A stretch of 13,513 bases of DNA, from contig CAJJTG010000047.1 in assembly GCA_905194675.1 (NCBI GenBank), positions 1 to 13,513 of the forward strand, read 5' to 3'. Shown piece by piece: positions 6,316 through 13,035 of this stretch. The notes beneath the pieces are model-generated. The model was not told where the DNA came from. It was given only the letters and a program-made list of their open reading frames with translations, and did not search any database. Positions within the stretch are counted from its first letter, which is position 1. The number at the start of each line of letters is the position of its first letter. This stretch comes from an uncultured Collinsella sp. (GTDB lineage: Bacteria; Actinomycetota; Coriobacteriia; Coriobacteriales; Coriobacteriaceae). Position numbers and translations under genes: made by a program.

Positions 6316-6342
6316 GATTGCGATTGCGCCGCTTTGCACTCT

Positions 6343-6401
6343 GGCCGCCCAGACAATGGTGGTACGGGCATTCGCCCGGCACTGCCATGAGAGGAGCGGC
6401 C
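6343..6401 (+). promoter_or_regulatory. Hairpin leader directly before cpaB
   Basis: An imperfect 13-bp hairpin spans 6356-6388. Its apical stem is CGGGC-ATTC-GCCCG (6365-6378) and its basal stem is ATGG/CCAT (6356-6359 with 6385-6388). GGCCGC (6343-6348) can pair with GCGGCC (6396-6401), enclosing the hairpin and the Shine-Dalgarno GAGGAG (6391-6396). This could limit initiation at the GTG at 6402. I do not recognise it as a known riboswitch. Confidence 0.45.
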
Positions 6402-7061
6402 GTGAACAAGAGCAAGCGCATCGCCATCAGTCTGGTCGCGGGCGTGCTCGCTGCTCTGCTCTGCATGGTTTACGGCTCGTCGATCCGCTCGCAAGCCGAA
6501 CAGGTCCAGGCTGAGACCTTGGCCAAGTACGGTGGCGATCGCGTCGAGGTATGCGTCGCGGCGCGCGATATCGATGTGGGCGAGACCCTCGATGAGACCA
6601 ATGTCATAACCCAGGAGTGGTTGACGAGTCTGCTGCCGCGTGACGCGGCGACCGAGCTACGCCAGGTGCGCGGCGACGTGACGACTTCGCGTATTCCCAA
6701 AAACGCCGTGATCTGCAATGTCTACACCAAGGCCGAGAGCCACATGCTCGAGGTGCCTAAGGGCAAGGTCGCCGTTTCGGTGGCGGTCGATGCCGAGCAC
6801 TCGGTCGGCGGTGCTGCGGGCGTGGGCAGCTACGTGGACGTGTACGTGCAAAAAGACGGCGTAACCGATCGGCTGTGCGGTGCGTACGTGATCGATACCA
6901 GTGAGGATTCCGGTTCCACGCGCGAGGGCAAGATCGAATGGGTGACGCTGGCGGCTGACCCCGAAGACGTCAAGGAACTGCTGGGAGCCTCGGGCAAGGG
7001 AACGGTCAGCTTGACGATTCCCGCCACGGCGCGCGGCAAAAAGAGCGGAGGCGACGAGTGA
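6402..7061 (+). CDS. cpaB: Flp pilus assembly protein CpaB/RcpC (SAF domain)
   Basis: CpaB/RcpC is an envelope protein of the Tad apparatus. In diderms it works with the secretin; in monoderms its role is less clear. The 219-aa product has one N-terminal membrane segment (about 7-25). A SAF-like domain follows (about 48-110, with VAARDIDVGETLDETNV), then the RcpC C-terminal domain (about 118-207, with VAVSVAVDAEHSVGG and YVDVYV). I start at GTG 6402 because GAGGAG (6391-6396) lies 5 nt upstream. The in-frame ATG at 6387 sits inside the leader hairpin, before that site. The stop codon overlaps the tadZ start. It is the first gene of the operon, after a 200-bp region rich in inverted repeats. 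Confidence 0.88.
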   Translation: MNKSKRIAISLVAGVLAALLCMVYGSSIRSQAEQVQAETLAKYGGDRVEVCVAARDIDVGETLDETNVITQEWLTSLLPRDAATELRQVRGDVTTSRIPKNAVICNVYTKAESHMLEVPKGKVAVSVAVDAEHSVGGAAGVGSYVDVYVQKDGVTDRLCGAYVIDTSEDSGSTREGKIEWVTLAADPEDVKELLGASGKGTVSLTIPATARGKKSGGDE

Positions 7062-8710
7062 TGAAGGCGATCTGGCTTGCGTGCTGCGCGTGCGGCGATT
7101 ACGGGCTGTTGCAGCGGGAAGTCGAGGGACGTGATGTGGGTGCACAGGTGCTTCGCGTGGGTGACCTGGACGGGCTGGTTTCCATGGCGCGGGCGTTTCC
7201 GTCGCGCCGCGGGGCTGCCATCATCGCGGCGTCTCTGTTTGATACTGAAGATGTGCGCAAGACTGTTGCGCGCCTGACGGCCGAAGGCCGCGTGAGTCGC
7301 GTGGTCGTGTTGATAGAAGCGCTCGATCCGTCGGATATCGAGGGGCTGTTTCGCGCGGGGGCGACCGAGGTCATCGCTGCACACAGTATATGCGGCAACG
7401 GGCGTGCGGGCGAGGGAGCGGTTGATTCCGATCGGCGCATGACGATTGAGCCCGATGCTTTTGTTGATAGGGAACCCGGGGCGCCTCGCGCTACAAGAGG
7501 CCCGCGTGTTGATGATTATGGAAAAGCGGAAGCCGAGCATGGTCGGCGCCCCCGGAACCCCCTTGTAGACGATGACGCTGGAGGGCCGGCGCAGCATGCT
7601 GGCGACTCCCCGGCTGTAGATATGGGATACGTGCACGGCGTGAATCTGGCGGATGAACTCGACGAAGTTGAGGGCTTTGCCGGGTGCGGCGAGTTGTCGC
7701 TGATGCAGCATGAGCAGATTGTACAGAACGAGCCTGCCTCGCAGACCGAACAAGCTGCCATGCCGGCTTGGACGCAGCGTGTGGTTGCGGCGGGGGAGAC
7801 GGGTGCGCTGCCACCGACGCCCGCCCCGCCGCCTCCGATGCCGCCGGCAGACGCTGCCGCTCCGCCGCATCGAGCTCCGGTCATCTGCGCTATTTCGGGT
7901 TCGGGCGGTTGCGGCAAGTCGACGATCGTTGCCGCCATGGCACACACATCGTCGCTGTTGGGCTTGCGTGCCGCCGTGCTCGACCTGGACCTGATGTTTG
8001 GAAACCTTTACGACTTGTTAGGCGTCGATGCTCCGCGCGATATGGCGGCACTTATCGAGCCGTCGGCGGCGGGCACGCTCACCGAGCCGGATATCGTAGC
8101 CACATCGATGCGCGTGGCGCCGGGCGTTACGCTCTGGGGTCCCGTCGCGGCGCCCGAGCAAGCCGAGCTCATGGCGCGTCCGGTGGAGCTACTGCTTGAT
8201 GTTCTGCGTCGCGAATCCGACGTGGTCTTTATCGATACCTCGGTCTTTTGGGGCGACGCCGTGGCGGCTGCGGTGGCGGCGAGCGACCGTTGCCTGGTCG
8301 TTGGCGATGCGGCGGTGTCGTCCGCGACATCGGCGTCGCGCGTCATCGAACTGGCAAGTCGAGTAGGTGTGCCGCGCACGCGCATGAGCGCCGTGTTCAA
8401 CCGGTTCGGTGCGCGCGGGGCAGACGAGGACGTCGCCATGCGCTTTGAGATTGCCTGTGCGTTGAGCTCCAAGATTCGTATCGCCGATGGCGGGCAGGAT
8501 CTCGCCGCGCTCATGGCGTTTGGGCGCGCTGACGAGGCGGTGGGGCAGACCAGCGCTTTTGCGACTAGCATGCGCGAGGCCACGCGCGAGATGCTCGTGG
8601 AACTGGGGTGCGCCGTCGGCCCTTGGAGCGATATGGTCGCCGACCGTGCAACGCGTACCGAACGCCCGCGTATCCGCCTTCCCTGGTCGCGCGAGGGTGA
8701 TCAGCGATGA
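7061..8710 (+). CDS. tadZ: TadZ/CpaE-like localisation ATPase
   Basis: TadZ/CpaE proteins are ParA/MinD-type ATPases thought to place the Tad machine at its cellular site. The 549-aa product has three parts. The first is an N-terminal region of about 115 residues resembling a degenerate receiver domain. A long Pro/Ala/acid-rich linker follows (about 125-268, including PPTPAPPPPMPP). The last is an ATPase domain with the P-loop GSGGCGKS (280-287), DLDLMFGNL and a Walker B-like VVFIDTS. Where MinD/ParA have a signature lysine (KGGxGK), this protein has Ser282, though Lys286 is kept. GGAGG (7047-7051) precedes both a GTG at 7058 and the ATG at 7061. I chose the ATG, which overlaps the cpaB stop; the GTG would add one residue. 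It overlaps tadA by ATGA. Confidence 0.85.
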   Translation: MKAIWLACCACGDYGLLQREVEGRDVGAQVLRVGDLDGLVSMARAFPSRRGAAIIAASLFDTEDVRKTVARLTAEGRVSRVVVLIEALDPSDIEGLFRAGATEVIAAHSICGNGRAGEGAVDSDRRMTIEPDAFVDREPGAPRATRGPRVDDYGKAEAEHGRRPRNPLVDDDAGGPAQHAGDSPAVDMGYVHGVNLADELDEVEGFAGCGELSLMQHEQIVQNEPASQTEQAAMPAWTQRVVAAGETGALPPTPAPPPPMPPADAAAPPHRAPVICAISGSGGCGKSTIVAAMAHTSSLLGLRAAVLDLDLMFGNLYDLLGVDAPRDMAALIEPSAAGTLTEPDIVATSMRVAPGVTLWGPVAAPEQAELMARPVELLLDVLRRESDVVFIDTSVFWGDAVAAAVAASDRCLVVGDAAVSSATSASRVIELASRVGVPRTRMSAVFNRFGARGADEDVAMRFEIACALSSKIRIADGGQDLAALMAFGRADEAVGQTSAFATSMREATREMLVELGCAVGPWSDMVADRATRTERPRIRLPWSREGDQR

Positions 8711-10035
8711 GCCTGCAAACGAGGATTAAGGCTGCCGGCGCTGCAGCGGCGGCAGCGCCTGTAGATGCGGGGCGTCGCCGCGCGGTGAAACGACGCACCA
8801 AGCGCGCCGTGATGGACCGCATGGGTTACGACGAAGTGGCGCGTATCAGCGCCTATATCGACCCGGCACTTGCCCGCTCGGAATTGCGTCCTGCGGTGGA
8901 GGCGGCGCTCAATGTTGAGGAGTCGACCGATCTCGCGACGCCCGAGCGCGAGACCATCATCGACGAGATCTTGGATGACGTGGTGGGCTTGGGGCCGTTG
9001 CAGCCGCTCATCGAGGACGACACCGTTACCGAGATCATGATCAACGGCTGCCGCTCGGCTTTCTTTGAACGCGGCGGCGTCTTGTACCCCATCGAGCATG
9101 CGTTTGAGGATGATGAGCAGATCCGTGTGCTTATCGACCGCATTATCTCGCCACTTGGCCGCCGTATCGACGAGCGCAGCCCCATCGTCAACGCCCGCCT
9201 CAAAACGGGCTATCGCGTCAACGCGGTGATTCCGCCTGTGGCGATTGACGGACCGATTCTCACCATCCGAAAGTTCTCGGACCGTATCTGCTCGCTGGAC
9301 GAGCTCGTGGGGTTGGGATCGCTGCCGCTTTGGTATGCGCAGCTGCTGTCGTGTGCGGTGTCGCTGCGACAGGACCTGGCGGTTGCGGGAGGCACGGGAT
9401 CTGGTAAGACCACCCTGCTCAACGCGTTGTCATGTGAGATTTCCACCGGCGAGCGCATCGTGACGATCGAGGACTCTGCCGAGCTCAAGTTTGCGCATCA
9501 TCCGCACGTGGTGCGCTTAGAGGCGCGCGAGGCTTCAATTGAGGGCGAGGGCGCGGTGACGATCCGCGACCTGGTAACTAATGCCCTACGCATGCGCCCC
9601 GACCGCATCGTGGTGGGCGAGGTGCGCGGTGCCGAGTGCTGCGACATGTTGCAGGCCATGAACACGGGCCACGACGGGTCGCTCACCACACTTCATGCGG
9701 GTTCAGAACAGGAGACCGTGGTGCGTCTGACGTTGCTTGCACGTTATGGCATCGATCTGCCGAGCGAGCTCATCGAGGAGCAGATTGCCATGGCGCTCGA
9801 CGGCATCGTGATGTCCGAGCGCCACGCCGATGGCAGGCGTTTCGTCTCCTCGTATTCGGGGGTGCGACGCGCCGCATCGGGTGGCGTAGAGCTCGAGCGC
9901 TATGTGACGTTCGATGCCGCCGAGCGCACCTGGACGCTTGACCGCGAGCCGCCGTTTATCGCAGAAGGCCTGCGGTCGGGGACGCTCACACAAGAGGAGG
10001 TGGACGAATGGAGATCACTGTGCCCCTCGTCGTAG
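8707..10035 (+). CDS. tadA: Tad pilus secretion ATPase TadA/CpaF
   Basis: This is the hexameric type II/IV secretion-type ATPase that powers Flp pilus assembly at the cytoplasmic face. The 442-aa length is typical. Visible are an N-terminal domain with GLGPLQPLIEDDTVTEIMING, Walker A GGTGSGKT (228-235, Lys234), an Asp-box-like TIEDSAEL with Glu255, Walker B VVGEVRG (Glu305), and the His box GHDGSLTTLHA (321-331). A basic, Ala-rich N-terminal tail of about 30 residues precedes the conserved part. The start ATG overlaps the tadZ stop as ATGA, and the end overlaps tadB by 28 nt, consistent with coupled translation. Confidence 0.96.
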   Translation: MSLQTRIKAAGAAAAAAPVDAGRRRAVKRRTKRAVMDRMGYDEVARISAYIDPALARSELRPAVEAALNVEESTDLATPERETIIDEILDDVVGLGPLQPLIEDDTVTEIMINGCRSAFFERGGVLYPIEHAFEDDEQIRVLIDRIISPLGRRIDERSPIVNARLKTGYRVNAVIPPVAIDGPILTIRKFSDRICSLDELVGLGSLPLWYAQLLSCAVSLRQDLAVAGGTGSGKTTLLNALSCEISTGERIVTIEDSAELKFAHHPHVVRLEAREASIEGEGAVTIRDLVTNALRMRPDRIVVGEVRGAECCDMLQAMNTGHDGSLTTLHAGSEQETVVRLTLLARYGIDLPSELIEEQIAMALDGIVMSERHADGRRFVSSYSGVRRAASGGVELERYVTFDAAERTWTLDREPPFIAEGLRSGTLTQEEVDEWRSLCPSS

Positions 10036-10934
10036 GGGGCTTGGCAGGGCTTTCTGTCGCGACGGCGTGCGGAGTGGAACCTCGTGTGCCGCAGGTACCG
10101 CCGGCGGAGCTGGCACGTCAGGCGCTCGAGACGGTGGCAGAGAAGCTGCCGCGTGAGCTGGTGGAAAACGATCTGCTGAAAAAGATCGCCCGTTCGTGGG
10201 CATCGCTGGCTCCGGCGCATCGCCTTGGCCTCGTGATCGAAGATGCTTCGGGACGTTTGGCGTTTCTGCTGCTATCGAGCGGTGTCTGCTGCGTTTTACT
10301 AACGATGGTGTCGTTATCGCCCCTCGGATTTGCCTCGGGACTTGTTGCTCCGTTTGCCGTTGGTGCTGCTTGGGATGGCTTTGAGAGCCGGCGCGAGCAA
10401 CACGATGCAGAAGAGGCAATGCCCGAGGCGTTTACCGCACTTTCCATGTCGCTTGCCTCGGGACATTCGCTGGCCCAGGGCATGCGCTTTGTGGGCGCTC
10501 ATGCGCAAGAGCCAGTGCATACCGAGTTTTTGCGGGTGGCGGCGGCGATCGATTGCGGCATCTCGGCGACCGACGCGCTCGATGACTTGCTCGTGCGTAT
10601 CGACGCCCCCGGTCTTTCGCTTGTGACCTTGGCGCTTAAGGTGTCTCAGCGCACCGGCGCTCCGCTTGCCGACTTACTGTCCGAGGCGTCGAGCATGGTG
10701 GGGGAGCGCATCGAGCTCAAGCGCCGCCTGGATGTTAAGACGTCGCAGGCTCGCATGTCTGCGCATATGGTCGCGGCGATGCCGGCGGGCATGTGCGCGG
10801 TGTTGGCGCTGCTTTCGGCAGATTTTCGTCGCGGTCTTGCGACGCCCGCCGGCGCGGGCGCTGTGGTGTTGGGTCTTGCCCTCAACGCCGTTGCCCTGGT
10901 GGTTATCCGGCGCATTATGCGGGTGGAGCTATGA
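10008..10934 (+). CDS. tadB: Tad inner-membrane platform protein TadB
   Basis: TadB is one of two GspF-like membrane proteins that form the platform contacted by the TadA motor. The 308-aa product has membrane segments at about 84-102, 104-124, 251-270 and 279-300, with a T2SSF domain at about 138-265. Its recognisable core is MPEAFTALSMSLASGHSLAQG, then an LALKVSQRTGAPLADLL-type second half. A weakly hydrophobic N terminus (3-22) may be a further segment. The ATG at 10008 has a strong GAGGAGG site (9994-10000) 7 nt upstream, inside the end of tadA. The tadC start overlaps its stop. Confidence 0.9.
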   Translation: MEITVPLVVGGLAGLSVATACGVEPRVPQVPPAELARQALETVAEKLPRELVENDLLKKIARSWASLAPAHRLGLVIEDASGRLAFLLLSSGVCCVLLTMVSLSPLGFASGLVAPFAVGAAWDGFESRREQHDAEEAMPEAFTALSMSLASGHSLAQGMRFVGAHAQEPVHTEFLRVAAAIDCGISATDALDDLLVRIDAPGLSLVTLALKVSQRTGAPLADLLSEASSMVGERIELKRRLDVKTSQARMSAHMVAAMPAGMCAVLALLSADFRRGLATPAGAGAVVLGLALNAVALVVIRRIMRVEL

Positions 10935-11572
10935 GCGCCCCGGTTGCAGTTGCGGCTTGCCTGTGCGCCCTGAGTGTATTTGTCGCGACGGGTTTGGATC
11001 GGGCGGATGCACGCAAGATCGCAGGGGCCTGCAAGCGCGAGGCGGTGCTGGTCGCTGCCGCGGGTCGCTCGGTGGTCGATGCTCTGACCGCGCGAGTGAA
11101 GGGCGCGGTTGGAGCGGGCGGCCCGGCGCGAGTGTCGCTCGGCGAAGTTTCCGAGATGATCGATGTTGTGCGCTTGGGTCTTTCGGCCGGTCTTTCGTTT
11201 GATGCGGCGCTTGAGATTTTCTGCGCCAACCGCCGGTCAGTGCTGGCTCTTCGCCTTGAGCGCGCCTGCATGGCGTGGCAGGTGGGCGTGGGCACGCGTG
11301 AGGACGAGTTGTTGGCCGCCGCGCGCGACCTGGACGTGCGAGCGCTCGAGACCTTTGCCATCACGGTGGGGCAGGCGCTCGCCCTGGGTGCCCCACTTGC
11401 CGAGACGCTGGCCGCTCAAAGTCGCGAGATCCGTGCGGCTCATCGCGCCGCGGTCGAGCGCGAGATCGAGCGTGCGCCCGTCAAGCTGCTGATTCCCACC
11501 GGCACGCTCATCTTGCCGGCGTTGCTTCTGTCCATATTGGGCCCGCTGCTGGGAGCAGGCGGGATGATGTAG
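10931..11572 (+). CDS. tadC: Tad inner-membrane platform protein TadC
   Basis: TadC is the second GspF-like platform protein. The 213-aa product has an N-terminal membrane segment (about 3-20), a T2SSF domain (about 73-197) with MIDVVRLGLSAGLSFDAAL and TFAITVGQALALGAPLAETL, and a C-terminal membrane segment (about 184-208). It is shorter than many TadC proteins, which is common for the pair in actinobacteria. I start at ATG 10931, whose ATGA overlaps the tadB stop. A longer in-frame start at 10793 would read 138 bases back inside tadB and give an Arg/Cys-rich, unlikely sequence. The nearest Shine-Dalgarno-like GGAG is very close to the start, so coupling to tadB probably matters. Confidence 0.87.
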   Translation: MSAPVAVAACLCALSVFVATGLDRADARKIAGACKREAVLVAAAGRSVVDALTARVKGAVGAGGPARVSLGEVSEMIDVVRLGLSAGLSFDAALEIFCANRRSVLALRLERACMAWQVGVGTREDELLAAARDLDVRALETFAITVGQALALGAPLAETLAAQSREIRAAHRAAVEREIERAPVKLLIPTGTLILPALLLSILGPLLGAGGMM

Positions 11573-11582
11573 GGAGGAATAC

Positions 11583-11816
11583 ATGAACACGATGACTGAC
11601 ACCGCTGGCAAGGTGCAGGGCTGGGCGTTTTGCCGGGCGGCACATGTTCGTCAGCGCGCCAAGGAACTATTGCAGGAGGAGAGTGCGCAGGGTACCACCG
11701 AGTATGCCATCTTGGTCGGCGTGCTCGTGGTGATCGCGATTATCGCCATCGTCGCATTTAAGGGCAAGGTCCAAGATCTATGGAACGCTATCAGCGAGGG
11801 CATCAACAGCCTGTAG
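11583..11816 (+). CDS. flp: Flp-family type IVb pilin
   Basis: This is the likely major pilin subunit. The 77-aa precursor has a 35-residue leader rich in charged residues. The processing and assembly motif is AQGTTEYAILVGVLVV, followed by one hydrophobic helix and a short tail ending AISEGINSL. Cleavage after Ala35 would put Glu at position 5 and Tyr at 6 of the mature protein, as in other Flp pilins, giving a mature chain of about 42 residues. Ala rather than the usual Gly before the cut is a noted variation. GGGAGG (11572-11577) lies 5 nt before the ATG and only 10 bases separate it from tadC. The next gene begins within its 3' end. Confidence 0.92.
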   Translation: MNTMTDTAGKVQGWAFCRAAHVRQRAKELLQEESAQGTTEYAILVGVLVVIAIIAIVAFKGKVQDLWNAISEGINSL

Positions 11817-12343
11817 AGGGCGAGCGCCCCGTCGGGGTGCTGCTGGTGTTTGCTTGCCTGACCGTGGCGATAGCGGCGGTGCTTTGGGGGCTTAACGCCG
11901 CGCGGCAGCAGCGTCCTGGGACCGCCTCCGATTTGGGCTCAGATTCGGCGGTGGCGTCTCAAAAAGATGAGATGCGAGATGCGGACGATTCGGATGTCGC
12001 TGTCACGGCGCAAACCTTTCTGCGGACGCTCGACAAGCGGTCTGGCACTGCGACGGATTCGCCTGGGGGCAACGCGATTGCGGTCCGGCTTGCATGGTCC
12101 GAGGACCGACCGATGACCGAAGCGGCAGCGGATATGCTGCGTGCCTATCACGAGGTACCCACGGCACAACTTGCTCTGAGCGGCTATCTCGATATCAAGG
12201 GCAACGTGTGGGGCGCTATCGTGCGCGACGGACGCGGCTGGGTCGATATGGTGACGGTTGCCGCGGATACTGGCGATGCTTCGTGTCGTCTGCGCGCCGT
12301 GCGCCTGGTCCCGCAAACAATAAACTCAAAGGAGGGATCGTGA
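11780..12343 (+). CDS. Membrane-anchored protein of unknown function in the tad operon
   Basis: I do not recognise this family. The 187-aa product has a short N-terminal segment, one membrane helix (about 18-38), a polar linker, and a soluble part from about 75 to 187. That part is presumably outside the membrane and ends with repeated beta-like stretches (ALSGYLDIKGNVWGAIVRDG). Its position between two pilin genes suggests a role in pilus assembly or as a minor subunit. The ATG at 11780 overlaps flp by 37 nt and has only a weak AAGG upstream. An alternative GTG at 11837 would give 168 aa and place the helix at the very N terminus, but also lacks a good ribosome binding site. The downstream pilin gene starts 1 nt after its stop. 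Confidence 0.72.
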   Translation: MERYQRGHQQPVEGERPVGVLLVFACLTVAIAAVLWGLNAARQQRPGTASDLGSDSAVASQKDEMRDADDSDVAVTAQTFLRTLDKRSGTATDSPGGNAIAVRLAWSEDRPMTEAAADMLRAYHEVPTAQLALSGYLDIKGNVWGAIVRDGRGWVDMVTVAADTGDASCRLRAVRLVPQTINSKEGS

Positions 12344-12344
12344 A

Positions 12345-12563
12345 ATGCATGGCGTTCTGCGTGAAGAGGTTGCCCAAGCGACTGTGGAATACGCCATCGT
12401 CACGGTGGCGCTGTTATCGATCGTGCTGGCGATTGCGGGACTTTGGCGTGCTGGCACCGATGGGCGCTTGGCGGCGCTGGTCGAGCGGGCGGCATCCCAT
12501 GGCGTTGCCTCGATGTCGGTTATCGACGCCGCTGCGGGCGCTAAGGACATCGCGTTGTATTGA
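12345..12563 (+). CDS. Second Flp-like pilin
   Basis: This 72-aa protein looks like a type IVb prepilin. A 10-residue leader, MHGVLREEVA, is followed by QATVEYAIVTVALLSIVLAI and a short soluble tail ending KDIALY. Cleavage after Ala10 would leave Glu at mature position 5 and Tyr at 6, as in the first pilin. It has the shorter leader and the longer tail of the two, so it may be a minor pilin. GGAGGG (12331-12336) lies 8 nt before the ATG. The name TadE was considered, but the length and the EYA motif fit Flp better. Confidence 0.82.
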   Translation: MHGVLREEVAQATVEYAIVTVALLSIVLAIAGLWRAGTDGRLAALVERAASHGVASMSVIDAAAGAKDIALY

Positions 12564-13035
12564 TATCGCGTGCGAGGACCGGGCGCAGTCTACGGTCGAG
12601 GCCGCTTTTTTGCTGCCGACGTTTCTGACGCTCATCCTTCTCGCACTGCAACCGGTGTGCCTGCTCTATACGCGCGCGGTCATGGAGTCTGCCGCCGCCG
12701 AGACCGCGCGGCTCATGACCACGACGACGGCGGAGGACGACGATCTTAAGGAGTTCACCCGCCGCCGGCTTGCCGCAGTGCCCAACGTTTCGATCTTTCA
12801 TGCCGGCGGGCCGCTGTCGTGGGATATCGAGCTTGGCCGGGCCGGTGCGGGTGGCGTCTCGTCCGTGTCCGTTTCCGGCGAGGTCAAGCCGTTGCCCGTG
12901 ATCGGTGCGTTTGCGCAGGCTATGGGTGGTGCCGCCGAGGGCGGCTACGTTGAGCTCAAGGTCGATGTCTCGTATCAATCGCGTCCCGAATGGCTGGAGG
13001 GAGATTATGATTCGTGGATTGCTACATGGGATTAA
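12499..13035 (+). CDS. tadE: TadE-like pseudopilin
   Basis: TadE-like proteins are minor pseudopilins processed by the prepilin peptidase. The conserved part reads DRAQSTVEAAFLLPTFLTLI and then a long soluble domain ending PEWLEGDYDSWIATWD. Cleavage between Ala and Gln would place Glu at position 5. The start is uncertain. The only in-frame ATG that works is 12499, inside the previous gene (65-nt overlap), which gives 178 aa with a 29-residue Arg-rich leader but no good ribosome binding site. No in-frame ATG, GTG or TTG exists nearer the motif. An ATT at 12559, preceded by AAGGA (12543-12547), is a possible non-standard start giving 158 aa. The 3' end overlaps the next gene by 29 nt. Confidence 0.8.
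   Translation: MALPRCRLSTPLRALRTSRCIDIACEDRAQSTVEAAFLLPTFLTLILLALQPVCLLYTRAVMESAAAETARLMTTTTAEDDDLKEFTRRRLAAVPNVSIFHAGGPLSWDIELGRAGAGGVSSVSVSGEVKPLPVIGAFAQAMGGAAEGGYVELKVDVSYQSRPEWLEGDYDSWIATWD

Noticed and set aside
6202..6401. c-di-GMP riboswitch upstream of the pilus operon
   Set aside because: Pilus genes are typical targets, but I could not find the conserved core of either c-di-GMP riboswitch class by eye.
6830..7945. Minus-strand open frame of 371 codons opposite cpaB and tadZ
   Set aside because: Part of it looks protein-like because it is the complement of the acidic tadZ linker. There is no start signal, and it would run against a well-supported operon of overlapping genes.
10793..10930. 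Longer tadC start inside tadB
   Set aside because: The added 46 residues are Arg/Cys/Gly-rich and unlike the family; the ATGA overlap at 10931 is the usual arrangement in this operon.
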